Shown: piece after piece, positions 34,564 through 46,466 of the stretch
How positions within the stretch are numbered: position 1 is the first letter of the stretch
Layout: every line of letters starts with the position of its first letter
Assembly: GCA_013368445.1 (NCBI GenBank)
Contig: JAACJO010000002.1
Location: 1,116,001-1,180,000 of the forward strand
DNA from: Leucocoprinus leucothites
Lineage: Eukaryota > Basidiomycota > Agaricomycetes > Agaricales > Agaricaceae
Direction of reading: 5' to 3'
Length of the DNA stretch: 64,000 nucleotides
Program-made: the position numbers and the translations under genes
Notes under the pieces: model-generated
Databases searched by the model: none
What the model saw: only the letters and a program-made list of their open reading frames with translations
Told to the model about the DNA's origin: nothing

Positions 34564-36764
34564 ATGATTACTCCTTCCTTCACCACCATCGTCCTTATCT
34601 CAGCCCTGTTCTTTGGAGAACCCACCTCGAGCAAGCTCATCACTCCAGAGACAGATGCCTACATCAAGACCCTGTTTGAGCGGTGGAACGCGACTGGATT
34701 GTCACTCGCAGTTGTTCGCAAAGATCCCTCGGCGCCGAATGGCTGGTATCACGAATTTGGCTCCTATGGTACAGCTAACGCAAAGGGTCAGCCCGTAACA
34801 CCCGATACTGTGTTTGCTATTGCCTCCAACTCGAAACTATTCCTCTCATTCTCTGTTGGATTGCTTGTTGACAATTCAACTCTACGGGAGGAGAGAGGGG
34901 AGGAGCTGAAGTGGTCGACAAAAATCAAGGACATATATGGAGACTTGTGGGAGATGTGGGACGAGGATATGACGAGAAAAGTTAGTTTGCAGGATATGCT
35001 GTCTCACAGAACTGGCTTACCTGGTCATGGTTTCTCGAGAGCCGTGAGGAGGGGTGGGGTTCGTGAAATGGTAAGAAAACCCCAAAACCTTTCTAGATTT
35101 TATCGAATTGTTTCTGACTCTGGCCTTCTCAGATTTCAACGCTTCGATATCTACGACCCTCTGCAGAATTTCGACAAACGTACCAATACAACAACCTGAT
35201 GTATGACTCGCTATCATATCTGCCAACCCTCTTCTTGAATCAGACCTTCGAATCGTATATCGATCAACACATCTTCACACCCCTCAATATGTCAAGTTCT
35301 ACTTACAGCGTCGCTGAAGCTGAAAATCGAGGAACCCTAGCTGATGGCTTCCAATATCACATGCGTGATCTGGCGAGAGGTATTAATGGGACGAAGCGTG
35401 CGATGGTGCCCTTCTTTGACCGCCCTGGCGAAGAAGCAATCCGGGCCGGTGCAGGTGGTGTGCTAGCCTCTGCTCGCGACCTGGTGTGTTGCCGACCGAG
35501 TTTTTTGTTTAAGGAATTGTCTGACGAAAAATTAACAGGCGATGTGGGCTTCCATGTTACTTAACGACGGAAAGCACCCACATACGGGAAAGCAAATCAT
35601 TCCATCGCATGTAGTTGAGCACGCAGCTACTGGTGTCACCATTGCAGCGGGCGAGGCATTATATCCAGAACTCGTGAGCTTCTCAATGATCCTCATCGTA
35701 TCCCTTGATTCCTAATTCTAGTTATTCTTCCTTCACTTCCTCACCAACCTCTGAACTTTCACACCTTCAGAGTCCGAAAGTCTACGGAGCAGGCCACTGG
35801 AGATATTCATACCGCGGTCGCGAGCTCATTGAACACGGGGGAATTGACCCCGGATTCAGGAGTCAGATAACACGTTTCCCTAATGATAACCTTGCGATAG
35901 TGTCTATGAGCAACGATGATAATGGAGTTGGATTGATGGAATCTGCTAAATGGCGAATCATCGATGATATATTGTTTAAAGGCCAAGAACCAATAGATTG
36001 GAACGGAAGGTTAGTATCACCGCTCGTGTTATCAAGGATGGAACCCGGTACTGATGTGGTTTACGTCCCCTCAACCATTCAGATACGAACAGGCTCAGAC
36101 AAACTACATACGCGCTTTCCAACTCTTGACGCCTCGTCCCACTCTGCCCAAACCACCTTCTTCATCTGTCGAATTTCTCGCACAAAGGACTTACGATCAT
36201 TCAACATATGGCTCTCTCCAACCATGTGTTGTGCCGTCGTCACTCCCTTCTCGAGCATTACAACAGCGCGCAGAATGCTCGACCCTTCTCAACTCGTTAC
36301 CTGTCCGTCGAATCCTCCAGGCAACGGATTTAACAATCCCAACGTTGATCATACCCTGGAAGAGGGTATTCGTGACACACCTACGACTGCAACATTTCGA
36401 TGCCAATCTCTTCAATGCTTCTGTTATTTGGTCCAATGCCGACGTTCGACGAGAAGAAGGACTGGTTACCCCTCTCTCGGCTGCAGAAGGCATTAACTCT
36501 CGCGTCGTAGCTCAATCGGAACAAGATCAAGCCGCTATGTATCGCTCCGGAGGGACTAGTAATGGTCACTTGAGCGTCGGTGAAGACGGCGGGGACCTGT
36601 TAACTGGACTAGATAGGCATTTCACTGTTGAATGGGCGGTCCAAGATGGTGAGGAAGAAGGGCTAGCTTTCAAAGGTAACTTCTGGGGTATGGAGGGGTC
36701 TGATGCGAAGGCGCCCACCGGAGAAGGTAAGGAGGGTGCAGAAGTCTGGTTTGCGAGGAGATGA
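34564..36764 (+). CDS. Secreted serine beta-lactamase-like hydrolase (S12/class C fold)
   Basis: Member of the serine beta-lactamase/penicillin-binding-protein-like superfamily, widespread in fungi with mostly unknown esterase, amidase or peptidase substrates. The N terminus ITPSFTTIVLISALFFGEPTSS is a signal peptide. The nucleophile motif SxxK reads SNSK in VFAIASNSKLFLSFSVG (34.83 kb). The second motif YxN is YNN in QTYQYNNLMYDSL, assembled across an intron. The third is HGG in LIEHGGIDPGF (35.83 kb). A C-terminal domain of about 235 residues follows (36.05-36.76 kb). There are about four introns. An in-frame ATG at 34537 would add nine residues before the signal peptide. All three catalytic motifs are intact, so activity is likely; the substrate is unknown. 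Confidence 0.87.
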
Positions 36765-37136
36765 GATGATTGAGATCGGATAGGTCGCGAGAGTGATTTA
36801 TAATTATCGTGACTAGGATCCTAGAGACGGAGTGTGTATCATATACGGGAATGTATCTGTAATTCTCAATTCAGTCGTTATGTATCTAGTCCCTGGCGTG
36901 AGTTTAGAGTAAACGGACAGAAAATGCTTCCCAAGTCCTGCTCGTTCAAGGGATTAATTGTGTTACAAGTCTCGAGACAATATAAGAAGCAGTAGCTTCG
37001 GGTATATTGAGTGGATCCAAAGACTAGATTAGGTCCATCCTCCAATGGCCTATCTTTCAGTGTCCCAGAAAACTCACATGAAAATATATCAGGCCCCATC
37101 CTAAACTACACACACTATATGGAAAACGAGTGAGTG
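36765..37136. other. Convergent spacer
   Basis: This region holds the 3' ends of the beta-lactamase-like gene and the RED gene. No further gene is seen. Confidence 0.5.
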
Positions 37137-38853
37137 CTATCGGGTACCTGAAGCTTCTTTCTTGCTAGTAAAAGATTGCAGTCTGCACAAGAATGCGGCA
37201 AAATCAGGTTAATTATTATGGACAAAAGAGGACATTGGCACGGACCTCTGATAATCCCTGTTAACCTTCTCTTCCATACTTTTACCACCTCCAGCACCTC
37301 CTGCACCCCCAACTTTCTTCTTCTCCTTTCGCTTACGCCGTTTCTCCACTGCCTCGGTTGCCTCATCCATCGCAAGGAATTCGCGTATAGAAGGAAGGGC
37401 AGAACTCGAAAGAGGTTGGAGTCGCATTAGCTGTTGCTCTTCCTCCTCACCAAATTCTCGAGTGTCACCGTCCCCTGTCTCATCATTTTCATCCTTTCGC
37501 TGAATACGCCCAGGAGACGTAGAACGCATTTTAGACGTTGATTCGTGAGAAGACGAGGACTGGACAATGGGTTTTGGAGGTGTAGGTGGCTCGTCCTCAT
37601 CGTCTTCTGTAACGAACCACCCTTTTGACCCGGCAGCGACTGCAGGTCTTGGGGAGATATCTCCAAGCTGTTTGGATAGTTTCTCCACCTCGCCGTCTTC
37701 TTCTTCATCGTCGTCCCCAAGGTCAATGCCGTCATAATCACCTGCACCAGTAAAAATGTCAAAATCATCCCCCAGTGGTTCGGGCTCTGGTTCGGGCTCG
37801 GGGTTTGTCTTGGAGGCCGAAGTGGTTGGCGCTGGGACTGATACCTCCGTCGAGGGTATTTCTGTTTTTCCTTCCACCTTTGAGCCGGGTTCGTTGGCTT
37901 CAATCTTTCGTTTCTTCTTTTTCCTCTCACTGCCCTCTTTCGTCGTCCTATCCCCTGATTTGAGTTTCTTCTTCTTTTTCGCTTTCTCCTCTGAACCACC
38001 TATAGGTTTGAAGCCTATAGGCTTGAACTTTCCTTGTTTTGCCGCTTGCTCAAATGCCTTCGCGTCATCTTTGGGCTTCGTTGCGCCTTCGGAGGTCGCT
38101 TCTTCGTCAACCTGACCCGGCTGCGAGCGTTTTTGTTTGAGGTCGTTGAGGATATCTGCTCGTGTACGCTTTTTGGGGACCGTAGATGATGCTGCTTCCA
38201 TGTAGGCTTGTTCGAGGGTATCATCATCCTCAGTTGTATCGAATGCGGCTCGAGCTTTATTTTGCTCGAGGAGAGCCATGTCGAGACCTTTCACGAGAAT
38301 GGAATGCTCGCTGTCTCCTCCTAGATATTTCCGTTTTTCCTCAACCTAGTTTTGTTCTGTGAGCCAACTATGAATAATTGATAATTGAGCAACCCGACTG
38401 ACCGCTTTCTGGTCCTCACTATCCGCATTCCGACGTTGGAAGTCTTCCAGAACAGACTCCACCTAACGAGGATCAGAGTGAGCTTTGACCACGATTATTT
38501 GGCATGAACATACATGGGCATAGTCATTCCCTCCACCTTCACGTCGCTCAGCAGCACGATCACGGTATTTTCCCTCTTCAGTGGCTTTCTTGATTTTACG
38601 CGGTTTGAATATGGGCTTTGAGGCATCTATTGTCTTTCTTTCCGTATCAGTTTGAGTGAGAGAACACTTTGTGCATTAGATGAGTTACATACGGCTTGGA
38701 CGACGCGTTTACGAGGGGAGTTCCACGAGAGTTGGAGCCCCGAGGCCTAGAACCAGAGCTTGAGCTAGTAAGAAGTGTTCTGAAGGAGTCCTACAGTGAA
38801 ACTTGTCAGTTTGGGAGTAGGAGAGAATAAATGGGTTGGCATACCTGGTCCAT
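37137..38853 (-). CDS. RED/IK-family splicing factor
   Basis: Homologue of human RED (IK), a spliceosome protein that partners with SMU1. The RED N-terminal domain is read across exons: MDQ, DSFRTLLTSSSSGSRPRG, ASKPIFKPRKIKKATEEGKY, YRDRAAERREGGGNDYAHVE, and the hallmark KYLGGDSEHSILVKGLDMAL. The remainder is lysine-rich and acidic with a (PE)n tract, typical of fungal RED. A last intron (donor near 37252) would end the protein in RLQSFTSKKEASGTR with the stop at 37137. Without it the frame stops at 37209. I prefer the spliced end because basic tails after DYQ fit the family better. The start codon (38853) lies only 116 bp from that of the divergent membrane-protein gene. Confidence 0.87.
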
Positions 38854-38969
38854 GTCGTGGTTGTTGTAGCGAAAGCGAGGCGTGTGGAATTAGCCAGCGC
38901 AGATCACCATTTAGACAGTCACAGTCAAGTGAGATACCGAACTCTCTAGATCCCTTACACCTTCCATCC

Positions 38970-39753
38970 ATGGCTGATTTATGCTTACGTGCTCTATTCT
39001 CACTCTTCGCCGTTCCAACACTCATATTCTGGAGCATTATACCATGCGTAAAGGGAAACACAGAAATAATCAACTTTGCTGCCTCACCTGCAGAGTCACC
39101 GAACATGACTTTCCCAGATTGGTGCGTCTCCTGGCCTATCAACGCACCGGATGTTGATTATTCCTCCTAGGATACAAATGACGCCTTCAGAAAGAGAGAT
39201 AAAGCTGAACTTGAAACCCTTTCTTAGTACGACTGAGGTGTCTGGTGACTCGGGCGTCTGGCTTACACTGGGCCTGGACAATCCCCAATGGAGTTCATAC
39301 GACAAATTTACGCTACGAGCCTCCTGGCCAGCTTCTGTGAGTAGTTATGCATATTCGAAACCCATTTTTTACTCAAAAACCATCATTTAGCACCCTTGCG
39401 ATGTCTACCTCAAAATTTCTGATCCTTTGCATGTCCCATCTCAGTTGTTGCGCAATCGACCGCTTCACTCTACGCGCACCAAGTACGCACAGGTCTACGC
39501 TGTCAATACAGGCGTTCCTACTCCTTCCTCTACTGGCGAAGATATGACTTGGCTTCGTCTTGAACCCATTCCCCTCACCCTAGTCTTGGAACCCTTGCTT
39601 TTCGGAGTTCTTCCTCAGTCCATAGTTCCAGTCCTTCTTGTGATGGTGTCAACGATTGGGATTGCACTTGTTTTGCTGCCCTACGTCTTGCGCTACTACG
39701 AGAACCTTCTCAAAGACATTCGGCAAAGGAATACTCACACTAAACAAGAATGA
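38970..39753 (+). CDS. Type I membrane protein of unknown function
   Basis: Three exons (38970-39121, 39171-39336, 39391-39753) encode 226 residues. The protein has an N-terminal signal peptide (LCLRALFSLFAVPTLIFWS), a luminal domain of about 140 residues with one NMT sequon (NMTFPDW) and a motif RASWPASHPCDVYLKISDP, one transmembrane helix (IVPVLLVMVSTIGIALVLLP) and a short basic cytosolic tail. The topology resembles ER type I proteins such as PIG-X/Pbn1, but I see no diagnostic motif. It is divergent from RED and convergent with the Gag-like ORF. Confidence 0.7.
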
Positions 39754-39908
39754 TGGACCATCCCACCCCCATGTCCACCACTATCCTGACTAAACTCTCT
39801 TGCCGTTCGAATCACTGTAATCATATCCACTCCACCGCATTGGTTAATATGCCGGCCTGACTTGCTATCCAGATACGGCGCTACTATTAGCCCAGAGTTC
39901 TATGCTTC

Positions 39909-40991
39909 TTATTTGTCAACAACTGAAAGCCTTTCCTCCCTATTCGAACTCGGCGGCCCATACGTCCTCCAAAGTAGCTTATACATCTCCCTCGCCGTAT
40001 CCCCTCCTTCCCAACAAAGCACCATCTGCAAAATCGGTTTCGACAACCTCATTGACAAAATCATCTTCACACAAGCATCATTTGCCCACCAATCCGTACT
40101 TCGTTGTTTCTCCTCCTTTGAGAACATAGAATGCACAGCGGGTGGGTACGAGGGCGTAATCCCGTTGATATGTGGTTTTTGTTTTGGATTATGAATGTGG
40201 TCGTAAAGTCGCATTTGGATGAGAAGCGTTTGGATGAGTTCATCCCATTCTTTGAAGTTGGATTGGCCAACGAGGCGAGGGATATAGAGAAGGTCTGGGA
40301 TGATAGGTCTTTTACGTGGAATATATGCGAGATTCTGCGTTTGTGCGATGCTTTGCAACAAGTCAGAATGACGCGGATCATTTGAGGAAGGTTTTCCCGT
40401 TCCAGCAGGGCCAGGTGGCGAACTAGGAGCGAAAGAAATTTTAGACGTAGACGATGAGGGTGAAGGTTTACGCGTTTGAGACGCAGCTTGGCTGGAGGAT
40501 GTCTCCGAGTTTGTATTTGAGGACATCGAGGTGTTAATACCGGAGGTCGATGAGGACGATGATGACAATTGAGCTAGTGGCAAACTCTCCCCCGTGGTAG
40601 GAGCCGGCGCCACACCATGGTTTTGGAGAGCCTGCGCGACGGGATACGCCAGGACTTGGGCATTATCCGCATCAATGGCGAGAGGGATGCAATGGAAAGG
40701 GAATCCACATGCGAGGGCGCTCGCGTTGGTGTCAACAGGCTGGGCGTGAAGATAACTTTGGATCGGTGGGTACGGGTATGGGCCGGGGAACATGAAGTAA
40801 CTTGGCGCATGCACAAGTTGTGTGACGGCGACGGTGGGCGTGTAGGGCGCACCGTAGGGGTGCCACGGATAGAAGGGTATCGGGGGATATGCCGCTTGCA
40901 GAAATATCTGTTGTTCCTCTGATATAACGATTTGCTGAGGATTTTCAGCGGGTAAACCGGGAGTGGGAAGACCTGGGAGTCGCGGCTCCAT
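39909..40991 (-). CDS. Gag-like single-exon ORF (Ty1/copia UBN2-type), isolated
   Basis: An intronless 360-codon frame. The N-terminal about 130 residues are rich in Pro, Tyr and Ala (FYPWHPYGAPYTPTVAV), followed by a serine tract. The C-terminal about 150 residues resemble the copia Gag/UBN2 fold: LVGQSNFKEWDELIQTLL matches the LxGxNYxxW start, then WWANDACVKMILSMRLSK, and DTAREMYKLLWRTYG matches the TAxExWxxLxxxYG pattern. No zinc knuckle, protease, integrase or reverse transcriptase follows. Only 155 bp separate its stop from that of the neighbouring gene, so the rest of a retroelement is absent. It may be a domesticated Gag or the remnant of an old insertion. The Gag relation is my reading of short motifs. 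Confidence 0.6.
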   Translation of the reverse strand: MEPRLPGLPTPGLPAENPQQIVISEEQQIFLQAAYPPIPFYPWHPYGAPYTPTVAVTQLVHAPSYFMFPGPYPYPPIQSYLHAQPVDTNASALACGFPFHCIPLAIDADNAQVLAYPVAQALQNHGVAPAPTTGESLPLAQLSSSSSSTSGINTSMSSNTNSETSSSQAASQTRKPSPSSSTSKISFAPSSPPGPAGTGKPSSNDPRHSDLLQSIAQTQNLAYIPRKRPIIPDLLYIPRLVGQSNFKEWDELIQTLLIQMRLYDHIHNPKQKPHINGITPSYPPAVHSMFSKEEKQRSTDWWANDACVKMILSMRLSKPILQMVLCWEGGDTAREMYKLLWRTYGPPSSNREERLSVVDK

Positions 40992-41732
40992 CCCTGCCCG
41001 CCTGTAGTGTTCTGTCTGTCTGAGTAGTCCAACACAAGTCGCAGGCCCACTACTACGGGAAAAGTAGATGCTGTGATTTTGGATTCACGAACAGCCCGAA
41101 AATAAAGAGTGCCCTGATTCTATGTAGAGATTGAGGTCGGGGGTCTCGGTAAAGAACAGTGGGTGTGCTGTGAATGGAGAAATAATAGTCTATCAAATCA
41201 TGAAAATTCAGATGAACAGGGGGAAGGAAGAAGGAGAAGGGATCAAAGAAATAATGGCACCTGGTTATTAATACTTAAATTAGCGGTCCCGGCTCCGAGG
41301 AATTCTTAGATTTCCTGACAGCATCTACAAAGTTATCATCATCTATTGTTTGCTTCCGTGCACCACGCACCACGCACATAATATGCCATCACCAAGTATT
41401 AAGTGGTTGAACCTGGTCGTATGTCCTTGAAGCGAGAGTGACATGGACATACTTGAAAAAACAAATATAAATATCTGTGATATCAAAACCTCCATAAATC
41501 AACGCGGCTTGAACATCTGGACAGGTGCATGCCCTGTTTAATGTCAGATTCTGTCAACCGGAAAGTTGGATACCCCATCAAGAAGCATACTCCCTTAAAA
41601 GTCTGATATGCAGCTTACACTGCGAGGCTCAAGGCCCTGCATCTTCCGTACGATGCTAAAATCACGAAAAACACGCAGCAAACCAACGTCAACTCTTGTT
41701 CTTTTAACAAAAACCAATAACATCTCAGTCCA
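40992..41732. other. Spacer of about 0.74 kb
   Basis: This holds the upstream region of the Gag-like ORF and the 3' region of the FBXO9-type gene. I looked for LTR-like inverted ends and a primer-binding site and saw none by eye. Confidence 0.4.
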
Positions 41733-43668
41733 CTACGCAAAGGACCGCACTTTTGAGAACCAAAACGGTCTCTCATGCTTAAGCGCCACAGGAGTAAGAT
41801 CCCCCGTCTCAAGATTGAGAGTATCATACGAATGCATATCAAGCCTATTCCACCTTCCAAGAGGTCTCGACTTGAGCCCGAGAGACATGACAAAGACATA
41901 ACGAGATGCTTGTGCCTCTACGGAAGTTTGAGAATGGTGATGATGATGATGGTGGTGGTGATGGTGACTCGCTGGTGGGTGAGAAATGAGTAAAGGTTCT
42001 TCGTCTAAACCTGGAATTGGGTAACGCCCACTGGCGTCGAAGAGGTTTGAAAGGGCTATTTCGGTTCCTGTGAGGGTCCAGGTGCCGATGTATAGCCCCT
42101 ATTGACCAGGTGTTGAGGTGAGTGCTTTTTGAGATAAAAGAAAAGGGAGGAGGACGGACCTTCATTCTGAGGGACGGTTTGAGCATGTTGATTATCGTTT
42201 GTGGCGAGTGTTCTTCATTTGCCAATAGAGAAAGGACCTGGCCGTTGGGATAGAATCGGCTGAATAGCAGAGTAATGAGTAACGAATTCAGTGCATGGTT
42301 CTCGTCGTGCTTGCTCACAGATAACGGTGGTACGTGATCAAGTGGCTTATCTGGAGGTATGAATTAGCCACATGCATGATCCAGAATAGAAGTTTACACA
42401 CGTTAACCCAGTGATTCTCGCTCTGGCCTGGTCGTCTAGAGTGGCACAAAAGTCAGAAAGCGATAGATGTAGACGATCAACATTCAACGGACACGTAGTG
42501 GCAAATTGCAATGTACACTCCGTCCATCCGCACTCGGGGTTGTTCAATGAATACTCTTCTATAGTCAAACATATGGCTAGTGATGATCTCAGCCAATGTT
42601 TCCATGTCAGGTATCTGAGGTTCCCTATAGGTCGACAAAACTAAATTCCTGTTTACAAACTCGATGATCAGCAATCCATAAATAGCATTCGGGACGCCAA
42701 CCACCAAGTGAACTTACCGCCAAATGGAGGACTCTAGTGTGAGGAGTCTAGCTTTCTTGCAGACTCGAGCAAATATTTCAATAGATGAAGGATCCAACAT
42801 GTGGATAATTTCCACTAGTAATTCTTCTGGTAACATGTCGACTGCAACAGGTTGAATCTCGTCTTCGGGTTTGAATGTCAATGTTGGTTCTTGCTCAAAG
42901 AATGTTGCAACGAGTGTGCCGAGAGTACCGGTTATGATTGCTTGACTTGTCTTAAGAACTTGGGGTTTGACTGAAAGCGCCTGTATGGATGTAATCACGT
43001 CATTTACACCCTCGGCCACGAGTGGTTGAGTCACAGGAGTAATGGTAGGCATCGTGTTTGCGATGGTAAACGGAGCTGGAGGTTTCTTCCCGGCTTGTTG
43101 AGTTGCAATGTTGACCAACATCTCTTCACGACGGTATGCACGGTCGACATGAGCGTCCTAAGGAACACAAACCTCTGAGATGCTCGTCTACATTAGAATT
43201 GGGGTCAGGTAAGGGTAGACGCACCATACGGAAAGCCTGTCTATACAAAGTCAATGCCTCATCTAATTCTCCATCCTGTTCATGTTGGACCGCTTGTTTG
43301 TAGACACTTAGTGCATTAGTAAGAGCATTTGCTCGTCTCTGTTCGACGACTCTTCCGTCCGGTGTAATTGCTGGATGTAGTTCTCCGGTATGGGCAACCT
43401 TGCTAGGTTGATGAGGCCTGGTGGCAGAGTAAGTAAAGGCAAAGCCAGTCTGCTTGCTCCCAGTAGATGTTGATGGACCCGGAGATGTCGTACTCCCACT
43501 ATCTCCTAGACTGTTCGTAGTGGCTGAAGGAGCACCCTGTGGGCCAGTATGATGAACTCGTTTACGACTTTCGAGCTCTCTCTTCCACTCGGCTCTAAAC
43601 TGCGCGAGTTCAGAAGACTCATACTCCTGTGAGGACCCGGCCTTGCCGAACCCAGAGCCAGAGGACAT
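41733..43668 (-). CDS. FBXO9/Hrt3/Pof7-type F-box protein
   Basis: SCF ubiquitin-ligase receptor of the FBXO9 family. The order is diagnostic: a Ser/Gly-rich start (MSSGSGFGKAGSSQEYES), a TPR/MIT-like helical pair (ALSVYKQAVQHEQDGELDEALTLYRQAFRM, split here at about 43.22 kb by an intron), an F-box (MLPEELLVEIIHMLDPSSIEIFARVCKK), then FIEQPRVRMDGVYIA with YVRPGQSENHWVN, ISHLITYHRYLRFYPNGQVL and GLYIGTWTLTG. At least six introns occur. Near the C terminus ten consecutive histidine codons (41934-41963) form a natural poly-His tract in a loop. The start is the ATG at 43668, 294 bp from the divergent DnaJ gene. Confidence 0.9.
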
Positions 43669-43962
43669 AACCTTGGGAGGATGAATAATAGAGGAACAGC
43701 AGGAATGATTTGCTAAGTGCAGTAAACAAAACCAATTAATTAAACCTATGTTCTCCCAAAATAGCACTGAGTAACCCTAACCCGAGTCGGGACTCCAGGT
43801 CGACCACGTCCACCTGTTACTGTAAGCCCCATCTCCATCAATTCACCGCCATCCTCTCTTTTCTCACTCCTTCCGCCACCTCCCTCCCGTCGTCCGTTCG
43901 ACCCCTTTCCATCCTTTCAGTCTCCCCCTGGATACTTAGAATTCCCCTCGTAGGAGCACGCG

Positions 43963-45568
43963 ATGGAGAGCAACAAGGACGAAGCTCTGCGGTGTTTCGC
44001 GATTGCGGAAAAGTATTTCAATGCGGAGAATTTGTCGGCTGCGCGCAAGTTTTGTACAAAGTCGATCTCGTTATTTAACACACCTCAGGCGGAGAAGTTG
44101 CTGGTCAAGATTAATGCGGCTGATGCTAATCCTTCGTCTTCTTCGACGTCATCAACTGGGGCGTCGAACACGTCGGGAGCGGAGGGGCATCCTTCAGCGG
44201 CCGGTATGAAGCATCGTCATAATCCTCCGCCAAAGGCAGCGTCATCTGCTTCTACGTCGTCCACGTCGTCAACATCAGCGAATGGAGATGCGAAGAAGAG
44301 AGACTATACTCCGGAGCAACATGCTGTCGTGAAGCGGGTGCGGGCTTGTAAAGTGACGGAGTATTATGAGATTCTGGCATTGAAGAAGGAATGTGAGGAG
44401 GCAGATGTCAAGAAGGCGTATCGCAAGGTGCGTGTACCTCTGGCAGTACGAGTACATATCATTTAACTGCTCGAATTTCTTTGTAGCTGGCGCTTGCATT
44501 GCATCCTGACAAGAATGGAGCGCCGGGAGCGGACGAAGCATTCAAAAGTGCGTTTCTAACGTTCGCGGACTTTCGATAGTTGTGTCGCTGATCAATATAA
44601 TTACATTCTTTTCGGCTCACTCCGCAGTGGTGTCGAAGGCGTTCCAGGTCCTGTCTGGTATGTGCTGAAACTATATTTACAGAAGCTTCTTTACACGGTA
44701 ATTGATTCCTCGTGTCGTCCATAGATCCACAGAAACGTGCTGCGTATGATCGCAGCGGTGGGGATCCGGAGGATAGGTTCGGTGGTGGTGGGATGTCGTC
44801 GTCGTTCTTCAATCAGGGAGCTGGACGAGCTGGTGCCAGCTTCGACGGTGAGATTAGTCCGGAGGAGTTGTTCAACATGTTCTTTGGTGGAGGTGGACTT
44901 GGTGGAGGATTTGGAGGACCTGGAGCTACGTTCTCCTTTGGTCCCGGGGGTCCAGGTCTGTGGTTCTTATCTGTGGTTCCTTGTTCGGTAAATTAATAAG
45001 GTTGGCAGGTGTCTTCACTGCGAGCTTCGGACCTGGGGGCTTCCAAGCAAGAAGAGGCGGTGGGGCGACAACCACACAGGAAGCCACACCGCGAACGCTA
45101 CTCATGCAGCTGCTGCCACTCATCATTTTGTTTGGATTCTCGCTATTATCTGCACTCCCTAATATCCTTTCCACGCCACCAGTCCCCGACCCCCGATTCG
45201 CGTTCCAAAGCTCAACACGCTATAATACCCAACGACAAACCGGAGGCCTTGGTGTTCCTTACTTTGTCAATCCCGTTGAATTCCAAAAACATCCTGTGAT
45301 TGGTGCGGAACTGGCACGAGAAGGCGCCAAAGCATCGACGGCATTGAAGAGTCGAGGTCCCGGGCTGAAGAAATTTGAAGACAGTGTGGACCAAGTCTAC
45401 ACCCGGGACTTATATACTCAATGCCAGCGGGGGGTCGACCGGAAAAACAGGCTAAAGGAGAATGAAATAGGACTGTTTGGGATTGGAACAGACTGGGAGA
45501 AGGTAAAGAAGATAGAACAGGAGCCTATTGAGAGTTGCGAGGAGCTAAAGCGACTTGGTATTCTTTGA
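43963..45568 (+). CDS. ER membrane DnaJ protein (DNAJB12/14-like)
   Basis: J-domain co-chaperone of the DNAJB12/DNAJB14 class, anchored in the ER membrane and working with Hsp70 in ER-associated degradation in animals. An N-terminal segment MESNKDEALRCFAIAEKYF precedes a Ser/Thr-rich linker. The J domain reads YYEILALKKECEEADVKKAY, then LALALHPDKNG with an intact HPD, then FQVLSDPQKRAAYDRSG. A Gly/Phe-rich region follows (44.87-44.95 kb), then one transmembrane helix (LLMQLLPLIILFGFSLLSAL) and a C-terminal DUF1977-like region (FENP-type pattern, YFVNPVEFQKHP). There are four introns of 50-80 nt. The start is the ATG at 43963. Confidence 0.92.
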
Positions 45569-45836
45569 GTATCGGAGGATTGGTTTATGTTTTTTTTAAT
45601 CTTGGTTCTAATTTATGGCATTATGCATCTCGTTGTGGTCATCTTACACTTCAATTGGATACTGTATTTTTTCCTGCTCAGAGGTGATACGGACCAAGGC
45701 CTGGATAAGTCTAGAATCAGAATGGATTGTGAATGCTGGCGACGGGGCTGGTGTGTGTGATATGACCGGTGCAGGACTACAGGTGTGCGACAATATCCTC
45801 CCCCCTACGCGTCTTGTCTTTATGTAAATAGCTCGT

Positions 45837-46145
45837 TCATGACCTGGCGGCCATAACCTTTTCCCTCTCAAGCTTGATGTAGAAGTTCTCCTGGCGCTCA
45901 ACTGGAAAAATACCGACGTGAGTGACATAGCGCATGGAGAGGAAACCGCGCGGAATCCTCGTGCAGACTTACGGGCCTTAAGGTGGACGCCGTACCTGGA
46001 CACGGGGTGAGTACAGAAAAGCGCGAAAAAAAAGAGTGAAAACTAACCAGTAGGCGTAGCCAGCAGAGAAGCCAAGGCCGAGGGAGCAGCTGAGGTCGAT
46101 GAAGAAGCGCTTTCTGAGCTTTCCGACGATGGGAGCAATGGGCAT
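45837..46145 (-). CDS. COX9: Cytochrome c oxidase subunit VIIa (COX9)
   Basis: Small inner-membrane subunit of complex IV. Three exons encode 61 residues: MPIAPIVGKLRKRFFIDLSC starts the protein exactly like yeast Cox9 (MTIAPITG...), followed by a single helix (LGLGFSAGYAYWYGVHL) and a C terminus KALERQENFYIKLEREKVMA. Length and layout match yeast Cox9 (59 residues). The start is the ATG at 46145 in GCCACCATGCC context. It is divergent from the PP2A B-subunit gene. Confidence 0.93.
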
Positions 46146-46466
46146 GGTGGCGGCAGTGGTTGTTGGAAGGGAAATGTCGGATTTCGATGCCTAGCGTGTT
46201 TCCGGCCGTAGCCAAACACAGACAAATACCGTTTATTACGTCAGCGGAGGTGAGGCAGGCTGAGTGAGGGCCGCTGAGCATTTCATCTGCTCCCAGCACT
46301 CTCTCAGCTTACTCTCCTTGTCGTCGCACCCCGCATTCTCGAACAGTCTCTATTTGTCGCTCTCAACAACGTACTTGCCCCGATCGATTACATCGCCTTC
46401 CCTACTCACCCAACCCCTGCCAAGCTGCCCACCGTGACGCTCAACACACCGGCACCCAAGTACATC
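46146..46466. promoter_or_regulatory. Divergent promoter of COX9 and PP2A B subunit
   Basis: These 321 bp separate the two start codons and contain no further gene. A pyrimidine-rich segment precedes the PP2A start. I recognise no defined factor site. Confidence 0.4.

Noticed and set aside
37209..37260. Unspliced C terminus of RED ending ...MSSFVHNN at 37209
   Set aside because: A GT-AG intron here yields a basic tail (RLQSFTSKKEASG) more like other RED proteins; kept as an alternative only.
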